The translations under genes were made by a program, and so were the position numbers. Shown here piece by piece: positions 1-7,975 of a stretch of 39,010 bases of DNA. Every line of letters begins with the position of its first letter. The stretch's first letter is position 1. The notes beneath the pieces were generated by a model, which saw only the letters and a program-made list of their open reading frames with translations, was not told the DNA's origin and did no database searches. Origin of the DNA: JANNAT01 sp031422555 (GTDB lineage Bacteria > Pseudomonadota > Alphaproteobacteria > Rhodobacterales > Rhodobacteraceae); NCBI GenBank assembly GCA_031422555.1, contig JANPLZ010000005.1:1-39010 (forward strand). The letters are read 5' to 3'.

Positions 1-66
1 TCACACCCCCAAGCGGCAATCGCAAAGGCGATTGCCGCTCTCCCCCGTGGGATATTTTTGAACAGA
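1..66 (+). repeat. 3'-end two-hairpin element, copy A
   Basis: This is the left-edge copy of a dispersed element also found near 29897-29964 and 37978-38037. It starts inside the first G/C hairpin (only the CACACCCCC arm is in the window). It then has a perfect 12-bp stem-loop at 12-39 (arms 12-23 and 28-39, loop AAAG). It ends with the 25-bp core at 42-66, which is identical in all three copies and contains CCCCCGTGGGATATTTTTG. By analogy with the other copies, a plus-strand gene should end just left of the window. A Rho-independent terminator or RNA-stabilising role is inferred from the hairpins and the T-run, not proven. Confidence 0.6.
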
Positions 67-96
67 TGAAACAAATTTCAGATAAGTTTTAGCAAG

Positions 97-138
97 GTCA
101 GGCGGCGAATGTCAGGCGGCGAATGTCAGGCGGTGCGC
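97..138. repeat. 14-bp tandem repeat at permease stop codon
   Basis: The unit GTCAGGCGGCGAAT occurs at 97-110 and 111-124, and a third partial unit starts at 125. Read on the minus strand, each unit carries a TGA; the one at 126-128 is the stop codon of the permease gene. Because 14 is not a multiple of three, the extra TGAs fall in other frames. This looks like a slippage duplication of the gene's 3' end and has no evident function. Confidence 0.7.
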
Positions 139-899
139 GACGGGATCTGCGCCTCGAACCATTTGAACAACAAAACGATCATGCCCGCCAGAATCATATA
201 GACCAGTGCCAGCAGCAACAGCGGCTCATAAACGATAAAGGTGTCTTGGGTGACGCGTTTGGCCAGCGAATAAATATCCACCACGGTGATTGTGGCCACC
301 AAGGGTGTTGATTTCATTTGCAAAACCGTCTCACCGCCAATGGTGGGCAACGCGCGGTGCAAGGCTTGGGGCAGCCAGATGCGCAAAAAGATCTTCATCC
401 GTGGCATGCCCATGGCGCGCGCGGCCTCAAGCTGTCCGCCGGGCACGCCTTTGAACGCACCGCGCATCACCTCGCCTTCGTAGCCCGCAACCGACAACGT
501 CAGCGCCAGCACCGCATAGGGCCAGGCCTGCCGCAATATCGGCCACATAAAGCTGTCGCGGATTTCCGGGAACTGCGCAAACACCGACCCCAGACCGTAA
601 TACAGCAGCCAAAGCTGCAACAGCAGCGGTGTGCCGCGAATGATGCTGCAATAAATGCGTGCCGGCACCGCCAGCCACGCAGGGCCCGTGGCCATCGCAA
701 AGCCCAACGGGATCGCCAGCAGCATGCCAAGGATCATCGTCACAACGGTCAGCCAGATGGTGCGCCAGATCGCAATCGGCAGCAGATCGAGGTATTTTGG
801 CGTTGAAAGCCACGACCAGTTCAGCACAAGCGCGCACCACAAGACAATGCCCACGCCGATGGCCAGCAAAAACAGGCGGTGCGGCTGAAGCCGGCCCAT
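126..899 (-). CDS. Polar amino-acid ABC transporter permease (HisM/ArtM type)
   Basis: An inner-membrane permease of 257 residues, the usual size for the HisMQ family. Several hydrophobic helices are visible (about 10-30, 45-70, 90-108, 125-145 and 230-250). The cytoplasmic EAA loop that docks the ATPase is at 158-165 (EAARAMGM). The segment RGTPLLLQL at 88-96 is typical of amino-acid permeases. I chose the ATG at 899 because it overlaps the upstream permease stop in a TGATG arrangement; a longer reading frame to 944 only extends into that gene. It is the last gene of a four-gene importer operon and should pair with the 899-1627 permease. The substrate is not determinable; arginine, ornithine or histidine are plausible from the binding protein. 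Confidence 0.9.
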   Translation of the reverse strand: MGRLQPHRLFLLAIGVGIVLWCALVLNWSWLSTPKYLDLLPIAIWRTIWLTVVTMILGMLLAIPLGFAMATGPAWLAVPARIYCSIIRGTPLLLQLWLLYYGLGSVFAQFPEIRDSFMWPILRQAWPYAVLALTLSVAGYEGEVMRGAFKGVPGGQLEAARAMGMPRMKIFLRIWLPQALHRALPTIGGETVLQMKSTPLVATITVVDIYSLAKRVTQDTFIVYEPLLLLALVYMILAGMIVLLFKWFEAQIPSRTA

Positions 900-1627
900 C
901 AGATGCCGCCCCCTCCCGCATTGCGCTGGCCGCGCCGCGCCCAAACCTCAATGCGGCTGAACACCGCGCCCGATACCAGCGACAAGGCCAGATAAAGAAC
1001 GCCCGCCGCCAGATAAAACGTGAGGAAAGATTTGGTGGTGCCTGCGGCAAGCGAGGTGGCCTTGGTCAGTTCGATAAAGCCGATCACCGCCAGCAAAGCC
1101 GTATCCTTGGTGCAGGTCAGCCACAGGTTGGCCAGCCCCGGCACCGCCGCCAGTGTCATCAGCGGCAAGGTTATGCGCCCCGCGATTTTCATCGGCGACA
1201 TGCCCATGGCGCGCCCCGCCTCTATTTGCCCTGCGGGCACCGACAGGATCGCGCCGCGCAACACTTCGGTGGAATAGGCACCCTGCACCACGCCCAAAAC
1301 GATGATGCCCGCCACCACACCGGAAAAATCAATCGGCTCAAAGCCATTGCTGCGCAAGACCGCGTTGATCGCATCTTTGGCGGCAAAGGTGATCAACAGC
1401 AGCAGCACCAGTTCCGGCACCGCGCGCACCAAAGTGGTATAAATCGCCAGCAAATCGCGGGTGATCGGCCCGCCGTAAAGTTTGCCAAACGCCCCCAGCA
1501 CGCCGATAAACAGCCCCAAAGCATAGGCCCCCGCCGCGATCAGAACGGTTTTGCCCAGACCCACAATCAGCGTGGCCCCCCAACCCGGGGGGGACCACGC
1601 CAACAACTCGGCCGCCGAAGCCGCCAT
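899..1627 (-). CDS. Polar amino-acid ABC transporter permease (HisQ type)
   Basis: The second membrane subunit of the importer, about 242 residues. Hydrophobic helices cover about 20-50, 70-85, 105-120 and the C-terminus. The EAA motif is at 136-143 (EAGRAMGM), and VRAVPELVLLLL at 67-78 matches the conserved HisQ segment. The start is uncertain. The ATG at 1627 is used here; a TTG at 1645, three bases after the binding-protein stop, would add six residues and has only a weak G-rich sequence upstream. The gene overlaps the downstream permease by one base, which suggests translational coupling and equal expression of the two subunits. Confidence 0.88.
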   Translation of the reverse strand: MAASAAELLAWSPPGWGATLIVGLGKTVLIAAGAYALGLFIGVLGAFGKLYGGPITRDLLAIYTTLVRAVPELVLLLLITFAAKDAINAVLRSNGFEPIDFSGVVAGIIVLGVVQGAYSTEVLRGAILSVPAGQIEAGRAMGMSPMKIAGRITLPLMTLAAVPGLANLWLTCTKDTALLAVIGFIELTKATSLAAGTTKSFLTFYLAAGVLYLALSLVSGAVFSRIEVWARRGQRNAGGGGI

Positions 1628-1648
1628 CAGAGGGGCAAACAGCAACGC

Positions 1649-2419
1649 TTAGCCGCCGTAAATCGACGAGGCGAAATACGGCTTGGTGATCGCATCATAG
1701 GTACCGTCCGCGATCACTTTGGCGATGGCGGCGTTGAACTTGGCTTTCAGATCATCCTCGCCCTGACGCAGACCAACACCGACGCCCTGCCCCAGAATTG
1801 CCGGATCATCGGCCACAGCCCCGATCACTTCGCAGCAGGCTTTGCCGCCATCGGTGGCCATAAACGCATCAACGGCGATACTGTCGGCCTGACTTGCATC
1901 CACCCGGCCCGCGGCCAGATCCTGAAAGCCTTCGTCGGTGGTCTGGTAGGTTTTGATCTCGGCTGCAGTGCCGGCGAAGTATTTCTGCGCATAGGCCTCG
2001 TGGATGGTGGACACTTGCACCCCGATGACCTTGCCGGTCATGCCTGCGGCATCGGGGGTCATGCCTGCACCCTTGGTCGCCACAATTACCGTGGGGGTGT
2101 TGTAATATTTATCCGAGAAAGCGATGGTCTTGCTGCGCTCTTCGGTGATCGACATTGACGCCATGATGGCATCAATCTGCCCGCCGGTCAGCGACGGGAT
2201 GATACCTTCCCATGCCACCGGGGTGATCACGCATTCCATCGCCCCTGCCGCACAGACCGCGTTGATGAAATCCACCTCCCAGCCAACCCAAGCGCCTGCG
2301 GCATCCGGCGAGGCAAACGGAGGATAGGGTTCGGCAGCGATGCCGATTTTCAGTGGCTCGGCCAAGGCGGCGGTGCCGAACGCGGTGGCAAGCAGGGTGG
2401 CAAGGATGATTTTCTTCAT
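1649..2419 (-). CDS. Periplasmic amino-acid-binding protein of ABC importer
   Basis: A solute-binding protein of family 3 (PBPb fold, HisJ/ArgT-like), 256 residues. A classic Sec signal peptide occupies about residues 1-20 (MKKIILATLL..., cleavage near ALA-EP). Next come the typical first strand and ligand-pocket region (AAEPYPPF) and the hinge segment IDAIMASMSITEER, whose arginine normally binds the ligand carboxylate. I chose the ATG at 2419 because it begins the signal peptide directly; an in-frame codon at 2431 adds four residues. It lies between the ATPase gene and the two permease genes, a complete importer set. Basic or polar amino acids are the likely ligands, but the exact one cannot be read. 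Confidence 0.9.
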   Translation of the reverse strand: MKKIILATLLATAFGTAALAEPLKIGIAAEPYPPFASPDAAGAWVGWEVDFINAVCAAGAMECVITPVAWEGIIPSLTGGQIDAIMASMSITEERSKTIAFSDKYYNTPTVIVATKGAGMTPDAAGMTGKVIGVQVSTIHEAYAQKYFAGTAAEIKTYQTTDEGFQDLAAGRVDASQADSIAVDAFMATDGGKACCEVIGAVADDPAILGQGVGVGLRQGEDDLKAKFNAAIAKVIADGTYDAITKPYFASSIYGG

Positions 2420-2464
2420 GTCTTTCCTCATAGGTTACTTGATAGGTTACTTTAAGTCTGTCCG

Positions 2465-3259
2465 CTAACTTACGGATTTCAGGAACTGTTTCAGTCTGTC
2501 AGATTTCGGCGCGCCAAACAGTTGTTCGGGCGGGCCTTCTTCTTCGATCACGCCATTGACCAGATAGATCACATGGCTGGCCACTTCGCGGGCGAATTTC
2601 ATCTCATGCGTCACCAGAATCATCGTGCGGCCTTCGTCGGCCAGCCCGCGGATCACTTGCAACACTTCGCCCACCAGTTCGGGGTCAAGCGCCGAGGTCG
2701 GCTCGTCAAACAGCATCGCGCGGGGTTCCATGCACAAAGCCCGCGCGATGGCGGCGCGTTGTTGCTGGCCGCCCGACATGAACGCAGGGTAAGCCCCGGC
2801 CTTTTCGGCCAGACCGACACGGGCCAGCAACGCCTCGGCGCGGGTGGTGGCCACGGATTTGGCGGTTTTCATCACCTGCACCGGCACTTCGATCAGGTTT
2901 TCCAGCACGGTTTTATGCGTCCACAGATTGAAACTTTGGAACACCATGCCCAAGGATTGCCGCAGCCGTTCAATCTGGCGCCGGTCTGACGGGCGCCCAT
3001 CCGGGTGCATGGCCACTGCCTCGCCGCCGATTTCAATACTGCCGCCAGACGGGGTTTCCAGAAAGTTGATGCAGCGCAGCATCGTCGATTTGCCCGAGCC
3101 CGAGCCGCCGATGATCGCCACCACGTCGCCGGTGCGCGCGGTCAACGACACGCCTTTTAATACCTCATGGGTGCCGAAGGACTTTTTCAGCCCTTCCACC
3201 CGAATGGCGATGGGGCGGTCGTCCGCCACCGCCGTTGTCGTCGTTCCCTGCGTCGGCAT
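2465..3259 (-). CDS. Amino-acid ABC transporter ATPase (HisP/GlnQ type)
   Basis: The cytoplasmic ATP-binding subunit, 264 residues, first gene of the importer operon. Walker A is GGSGSGKST at 51-59, the signature is MSGGQQQR, and Walker B is followed by the D-loop in LFDEPTSALDPE. The switch histidine is in ILVTHEM. The MSGGQ variant of LSGGQ is common in this subfamily. The start is set at the ATG at 3259, preceded by AGGATAACCGAC, a ribosome-binding site at good distance. The open frame continues upstream to 3319, but those residues (many Asn/Thr) have no family match. The order ATPase, binding protein, permease, permease is unusual but seen in alphaproteobacteria. Confidence 0.93.
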   Translation of the reverse strand: MPTQGTTTTAVADDRPIAIRVEGLKKSFGTHEVLKGVSLTARTGDVVAIIGGSGSGKSTMLRCINFLETPSGGSIEIGGEAVAMHPDGRPSDRRQIERLRQSLGMVFQSFNLWTHKTVLENLIEVPVQVMKTAKSVATTRAEALLARVGLAEKAGAYPAFMSGGQQQRAAIARALCMEPRAMLFDEPTSALDPELVGEVLQVIRGLADEGRTMILVTHEMKFAREVASHVIYLVNGVIEEEGPPEQLFGAPKSDRLKQFLKSVS

Positions 3260-3319
3260 GTCGGTTATCCTGCCGTTGTTATTGGTGTTATCTGACACGC
3301 AGCGAGGCCCGGCGCGCAA

Positions 3320-3348
3320 GTTATATTTTTGTCATGATCTTTTATGAC
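3320..3348 (-). promoter_or_regulatory. Possible promoter/operator of the ABC importer operon
   Basis: Upstream of the ATPase gene, a minus-strand TATAAC (3320-3325) resembles a -10 box. Next to it an inverted repeat, GTCAT (3331-3335) with ATGAC (3344-3348), overlaps the spacer and -35 area. No good -35 is visible. Arms in this position would suit a repressor or activator site, but the regulator is unknown. Confidence 0.3.
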
Positions 3349-3363
3349 GCTACGGCGTTAATT

Positions 3364-4482
3364 CTAATGCCGCGGGGCCAATGCGTCTTGCAACAGCGTG
3401 CGCACCAGATCCAGCGGCACATCGTCGGCCACAAACGCCTGCCCGATGCCGCGCGCAAGAACAAAGCGCAACTGCCCTGCCACCACTTTTTTATCCTGTC
3501 CCATCAGCGCTAACAGCGCCTCGGCTGATGGCAGTTCGCCGCCAATATCGGCAAGATCGGTCTTTACACCCAAGGCCCGCAGGTGCGCCCGCAGGCGGCT
3601 GGGGGTTTCTTGCGCACAAAGCCCCAACCGCTGCGACAATTCAAACGCCAGCGCGCAGCCAATGGCCACGCCTTCGCCGTGCAGCAACCGGTCGGAATAG
3701 CCGGTGGCCTTTTCCAAGGCATGACAAAACGTATGGCCCAAATTCAACAGCGCGCGTTCGCCGTTTTCGTGTTCATCGCGCGCCACGATCCCGGCTTTCA
3801 TCTGCACCGACCGTGTCACCGCATGCTGCCGCGCGTCGCTGTCGCCTGCCACCATGCGGGCGGCGTTCAATTCAAGCCAGTCAAAGAACGCGGCGTCGCC
3901 CAGCAGCCCGTATTTCACCACCTCGCCGTAGCCGGCCAGAAAATCACGCGCCGGCAGGCTGGCCAGCACAGTGGTATCGGCCAGCACAAGGCTGGGTTGG
4001 TGAAACGCGCCCACCAGATTTTTGCCCTGCCCGGTGTTGATCCCGGTTTTGCCGCCGACCGAGCTGTCGACTTGCGCCAGCAGCGTTGTCGGCACTTGGA
4101 CAAACCGCACGCCGCGCCGCAAAATCGACGCCGCAAACCCTACCAGATCGCCCACCACGCCGCCGCCAAACGCAATCACCACGTCGCGGCGTTCGATCTT
4201 TTGGTCCAACAGCCAGTCAACACTGCGTTCCAGTTGCGGCCAGCCTTTGCTGGCTTCACCGGGCGGAATGGCCAGCGCGGTCATCGCAATGCCTTGCGCC
4301 TCAAGCGATGCGGCAAGCGCCATCAGATGGCGGGCGGCGACGGTTTCATCGGTGATCACCGCAACTTTCCTGCGCTGCAGCAAAGGCGCAATCTGGCGGC
4401 CGACATCTCCGATCAGCCCCGGCCCGATGCGCACTTGATAGCTGCGCGTCCCCAGCGCCACGTCGACGATGTCAATGGCCAT
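3364..4482 (-). CDS. aroB: 3-dehydroquinate synthase
   Basis: AroB converts DAHP to 3-dehydroquinate, step two of the shikimate pathway, using NAD and a divalent metal. The 372 residues match the family length. Recognisable motifs in order are the nucleotide-binding GGGVVGDLVGFAAS, VPTTLLAQVDSSVGGKTGIN (substrate and metal site), GEVVKYG, the metal-ligand helix LNLGHTFCHALE, HGEGVAIG and the late KKVVAGQLRFVL. It follows aroK with only a three-base gap, so the two are almost certainly cotranscribed. The start is an ATG immediately after the aroK stop. Confidence 0.97.
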   Translation of the reverse strand: MAIDIVDVALGTRSYQVRIGPGLIGDVGRQIAPLLQRRKVAVITDETVAARHLMALAASLEAQGIAMTALAIPPGEASKGWPQLERSVDWLLDQKIERRDVVIAFGGGVVGDLVGFAASILRRGVRFVQVPTTLLAQVDSSVGGKTGINTGQGKNLVGAFHQPSLVLADTTVLASLPARDFLAGYGEVVKYGLLGDAAFFDWLELNAARMVAGDSDARQHAVTRSVQMKAGIVARDEHENGERALLNLGHTFCHALEKATGYSDRLLHGEGVAIGCALAFELSQRLGLCAQETPSRLRAHLRALGVKTDLADIGGELPSAEALLALMGQDKKVVAGQLRFVLARGIGQAFVADDVPLDLVRTLLQDALAPRH

Positions 4483-4485
4483 GGA

Positions 4486-5028
4486 TTAAGCCCCTTCCAG
4501 AACATCGGCCCGCAGAGCAAGGGCATCGACGACACGTTGCGCCATCTCCTCGACCGACAGGTCGGCAGAACTGTCAACGACGATATCGGCCATCTGGTAG
4601 AACGGCAGGCGGGCATCGTAAAGCCCGCGCAGGGTTTCGCGCGGATTTGCGGTGCGCAGCAGTGGCCGGGTTGCTTTGTGGCGCACCCGTTGCCACAGCA
4701 AATCCAGTTCTGCCCGCAGCCAGACCGACACGCCCGCACCGCGCACCAGATCGCGGTTGGGGGCCGACAAGAACGCGCCCCCCCCGGTGGACAGCACGCA
4801 AGGCGCTTCCCGCAACAACCGCCCCAGCACTTCGGATTCGCGGGCGCGAAAGAAAGGCTCGCCGTCACGGGCAAAAATCTCGGCGATAGAGCGGTCGGCG
4901 GCACGGGTGATCTCGTCATCCGAATCAACAAAGGGCACCGACAGCGCCCGCGCAAGCGCGGCCCCCACCGCCGTTTTGCCCGCCCCCATCATGCCAACCA
5001 TCACCACGGTCTTTGTCAGCCGCATCAT
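4486..5028 (-). CDS. aroK: Shikimate kinase
   Basis: AroK phosphorylates shikimate at the 3-hydroxyl using ATP. Walker A is GMMGAGKT near the N-terminus. The shikimate-binding aspartates are in DSDDEI, the GGGAFL motif lies mid-protein, and the lid arginine is in the KATRPLL segment. The frame is open to 5259, but the first 77 residues have no kinase similarity. Two adjacent ATGs at 5028 and 5025 follow a G-rich GGCGGGCGGA, so the protein has 180 (or 179) residues, normal for the family. The gene heads the aroK-aroB operon and is divergent from the 5243 gene; the 215-bp gap between them must hold both promoters. Confidence 0.95.
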   Translation of the reverse strand: MMRLTKTVVMVGMMGAGKTAVGAALARALSVPFVDSDDEITRAADRSIAEIFARDGEPFFRARESEVLGRLLREAPCVLSTGGGAFLSAPNRDLVRGAGVSVWLRAELDLLWQRVRHKATRPLLRTANPRETLRGLYDARLPFYQMADIVVDSSADLSVEEMAQRVVDALALRADVLEGA

Positions 5029-5242
5029 TCCGCCCGCCGCACCCTGTTTATCCCTGTCGATCGTGACAGTTTGACCCAAAAAGGCGGCCCACCGCCGAAA
5101 CCGGGACCGTTCTTGCTTGAATGGCGTGAAGTTGGATGAAATGCCATATATATTCGTTCCCAAATCGGGGCTTGGCGCAACGCTATGCTGCGGTAAGATG
5201 GCGGCGGGATAAACCGCGGCCAAAACAAAAGGCAGTGCGGGC

Positions 5243-5377
5243 ATGGGGCGTTTGATCAAACTGGTGGTGCTGTTGGTGGTGGCGGGGTTTTTAGGGTTGG
5301 TGGGCTATGCGTATCTGGCGGATATGACGCCGCTGCGCCAAGAGGTGAAACAGCCGGTGGTGTTGGATGCGCAGTAG
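5243..5377 (+). CDS. 44-residue single-pass membrane microprotein
   Basis: A small gene that starts MGRLIKLVVL and ends in DAQ. One strongly hydrophobic helix (about residues 5-25, Leu/Val/Gly-rich) follows a positively charged N-terminus, and a short polar tail follows it, so it should be a type II single-pass inner-membrane peptide. The last 11 bases overlap the start of the next gene (ATG at 5367) in another frame, which indicates translational coupling with that exported protein. I do not recognise a named family. Evidence that it is real: good codon use, an ATG start, the overlap and the clear TM helix. It may help locate or stabilise its partner. Confidence 0.65.
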   Translation: MGRLIKLVVLLVVAGFLGLVGYAYLADMTPLRQEVKQPVVLDAQ

Positions 5378-7007
5378 CCGGATCCGGGCGGGCATCACTT
5401 TCGCGGCCTGCCTGTGCGTGGGCACGGCCAGTCTGTGTGCGCCTGCGGCTTGGGCCGAAAAGCGCCCGCTGTCGGCGATCAACTGGTTGTCGCAATCGCT
5501 GAAATCCGCACCCGCAACCGGTGTGCAGCCAGTGCAACCCGATATCGAGGCCCAGCAGCGGGTGATCAATGGCACCCAGGCCACCCTGCCCGCGGTGGCA
5601 GGCGAAGTGGGGGTGACCCAGACCAGCGCGTTGCCGCAGCCGGTGGCGGTGTCGGTGTTGGGCGGCCCATCCCCCGATGCGGTCGGGCTGTTGCCAATGG
5701 CGGTGACGGGGTTTCCGCGCAAATTATGGGGGCCGGGCCGCAGCGCCGACATTGCCACCGCCATTGCGGCGGTGCGTCTGGAAGGGCTGCCCGCCTTGCA
5801 GGGCCTGTTGCTGACGTTGCTTTTGGCCGAAGCTGATGCGCCACCCGATTCCGCCGGATCAGGGCTGCTGCTTTTGGCGCGCATCGACAAGCTGTTGGAA
5901 ATCGGCGCGCTGGATCAGGCGCAGGCCCTGATCAACGCCGCAGGTCCCACCAGTTCGCCCGATCTGTTCCGCCGCAGCTTTGACGTCGCCCTTTTGACCG
6001 GCGAAGAAGGCCGCGCGTGCGAGCAGATGCAAAGCGCACCGGGGCTGGCCCCGACCCTGACCGCGCGGGTGTTTTGTCTGGCGCGGGCTGCCGATTGGGC
6101 CACGGCTGCGCTGACGCTGCGCACCTCGCAGGCGCTGGGGCAAACCGATCCAGCCGAAGAAGCGCTGCTGACCCGGTTTCTGGACCCGGATTTGTTCTCG
6201 GACGAGCCGATGCCACCGCCGCCCAAGCCGGTCTCGCCGTTGATCTGGCGGATCTACGATGCCTTGGGTGAGCCGGTGTCGACCGCCACCCTGCCCCCGG
6301 CGTTTGCGCATGCCGAACTTTCCGAACGTGCGGGCTGGAAAGCCCAGATCGAGGCCGCCGAACGGCTGGCCCATGTCGGCGCTATTGCCCCCAATGTGCT
6401 GTTGGGCCTTTACACCGATCGCACGCCCTCGGCCTCGGGTGGGGTCTGGGACCGCGCCGATGCCTTTCAACGCTTTGACGCGGCGCTGACCAAGGGCGAT
6501 GTGGCGGCGGTGGAACAGCGTCTGCCGCTGGCCTATGCGCGGATGAAGGATGTAGAGTTGGAAGTGCCGTTCGCCACGCTGTTTGCGCCCGCGCTGTCGC
6601 GCTTGACGCTGACCGGCGATGCGGCGCGGATTTCATATGAATTGGGCTTGCTGTCGCCCGATTATGAACGGCTGTCCAAAACCGTTCCGGCCACTGGCGA
6701 TGCGCGTTCGCTGTTTTTGGCGGGTTTGGCGGTAGGGTCGGTCAAGGGGTTGGTGGCGCCTGACAGCATGGCCCGCGCCATTGCGCCCGCGTTCATTGCC
6801 CCAGAGTTGCCCGCCGATCTGCAGCCTTTGTTGCAGGAAGGCCGCACCGGTGAGGTGATTTTGGCCGCGATGCAGCGGATCGAGCAAGGCTTGGGCGGTG
6901 AGTTGGTCAAGGTCACCGAAGGGCTTTCGGTGCTGCGCAAGCTGGGGCTGGAAGATGTCGCGCGGCGCACGGCACTGGAACTGATGCTGCTGGAACGGCG
7001 CGGATAA
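5367..7007 (+). CDS. Large exported protein of unknown function
   Basis: 546 residues with an N-terminal Sec signal peptide (about 1-30, ending in APAAWA-EK). The mature part is Ala/Leu-rich and looks almost entirely alpha-helical, with degenerate helical-repeat texture (for example IDKLLEIGALDQAQALINAAG), so a TPR/SEL-like solenoid in the periplasm is possible. No catalytic motif is visible. Similar proteins sit beside xerD and aroK in other Rhodobacteraceae as conserved hypotheticals. The start overlaps the 44-residue microprotein and the stop is four bases before xerD, so the three genes form one operon. The function is unknown. Confidence 0.85.
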   Translation: MRSSRIRAGITFAACLCVGTASLCAPAAWAEKRPLSAINWLSQSLKSAPATGVQPVQPDIEAQQRVINGTQATLPAVAGEVGVTQTSALPQPVAVSVLGGPSPDAVGLLPMAVTGFPRKLWGPGRSADIATAIAAVRLEGLPALQGLLLTLLLAEADAPPDSAGSGLLLLARIDKLLEIGALDQAQALINAAGPTSSPDLFRRSFDVALLTGEEGRACEQMQSAPGLAPTLTARVFCLARAADWATAALTLRTSQALGQTDPAEEALLTRFLDPDLFSDEPMPPPPKPVSPLIWRIYDALGEPVSTATLPPAFAHAELSERAGWKAQIEAAERLAHVGAIAPNVLLGLYTDRTPSASGGVWDRADAFQRFDAALTKGDVAAVEQRLPLAYARMKDVELEVPFATLFAPALSRLTLTGDAARISYELGLLSPDYERLSKTVPATGDARSLFLAGLAVGSVKGLVAPDSMARAIAPAFIAPELPADLQPLLQEGRTGEVILAAMQRIEQGLGGELVKVTEGLSVLRKLGLEDVARRTALELMLLERRG

Positions 7008-7011
7008 CCGG

Positions 7012-7953
7012 ATGGCCGCGCCGAAATCTGACCATTTGTGGATCAGCGGCTTTCTGGCGGCGGCGGCGGCCGAATTGGGCGCGGCGCGCAACACCCAACT
7101 GGCCTATGGCCGTGATCTGAAAGATTACGCCGAATGGCTGGCGCGGCACGGGCTGGCGCTGGCCACCGCGGCGCGCAGCGATGTCGAGGGCTATCTGGTG
7201 GCCTGTGAGGCGCAGGGCCTGTCCAAAGCCACCCGCGCGCGCCGGTTGTCGGCGATCCGCCAGCTTTACCGCTTTGCGCATGATGAAGGTTGGCGCGCCG
7301 ATAACCCGGCGCTGCGGCTGAAGGGCCCGGGGGCCAGCAAACATCTGCCCGCCACCCTTAGCCGCGATGACGTCAGCGCCATGCTGGACGCCGCCCGCGA
7401 TTTTGGCCGCAGCCCACCCGATCGCTTGCGCAACCGCGCGTTGTTGGAGCTTTTGTATGCCACCGGCATGCGGGTTTCGGAACTGGTCACCCTGCCCGTG
7501 GCTGCGGTGCGTGGTGCGCCCCGGATGATTCTGGTGCGCGGCAAGGGCGACAAGGAACGCATGGTGCCGCTGTCCGGCCCGGCGCGTGACGCTTTGGCCG
7601 ATTGGCTGGTCAGCCGGGACGCCGCCGAAGACGCGGCCCGCACCCAAGGCAGGCCCGCGTCAAAATTCCTGTTTGCAGGCGCGGGCGCGGACGGCCATCT
7701 GACCCGGCAATATTTCTATTTGCTGATCAAAGACATCGCGGCGGCAGGTGGGGTTGATCCCGCGATGGTAACCCCGCACACCATGCGCCACGCGTTTGCC
7801 ACCCATTTGCTGGCGGGCGGCGCGGATTTGCGGGTGATCCAGACGCTTTTGGGCCACGCCGATGTTGCGACTACCGAGATTTACACGCATGTGTTGGAAG
7901 ATCATCTGAAAGATCTGGTTTTGATGCATCACCCCTTGGCGCGCAAACCGTAA
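7012..7953 (+). CDS. xerD: Site-specific tyrosine recombinase XerD
   Basis: Resolves chromosome dimers at dif together with XerC. 313 residues: an N-terminal SAM-like core-binding domain (about 8-95) and a C-terminal catalytic domain. All catalytic residues are present: Arg154 (ATGMRVSEL), Lys178 (VRGKGDKER), His256-x-x-Arg259 (HTMRHAFATHLL), His282 (LGHADVATTEIYTH) and nucleophile Tyr291. The neighbourhood opposite aroK-aroB is the usual place for xerD in this family, which favours XerD over XerC and over a mobile integrase; no attachment site or phage gene adjoins it. Confidence 0.93.
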   Translation: MAAPKSDHLWISGFLAAAAAELGAARNTQLAYGRDLKDYAEWLARHGLALATAARSDVEGYLVACEAQGLSKATRARRLSAIRQLYRFAHDEGWRADNPALRLKGPGASKHLPATLSRDDVSAMLDAARDFGRSPPDRLRNRALLELLYATGMRVSELVTLPVAAVRGAPRMILVRGKGDKERMVPLSGPARDALADWLVSRDAAEDAARTQGRPASKFLFAGAGADGHLTRQYFYLLIKDIAAAGGVDPAMVTPHTMRHAFATHLLAGGADLRVIQTLLGHADVATTEIYTHVLEDHLKDLVLMHHPLARKP

Positions 7954-7975
7954 CGCCCTTTACCGACCGGACCCA

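Noticed and set aside
659..2158. Long plus-strand open frame (499 codons) across the importer genes
   Set aside because: It is antisense to three clear transporter genes, rich in His/Arg/Gln as expected for shadow frames in high-GC DNA, and matches no family.
3583..5139. Long plus-strand frame (518 codons) over aroB and aroK
   Set aside because: Antisense shadow of two intact, motif-bearing enzymes; composition is Arg/His/Gln-rich.
7012..7953. Integrase of a mobile element
   Set aside because: The tyrosine recombinase lies in the conserved aroK/xerD setting, has XerD length and no attachment site or mobile genes nearby.
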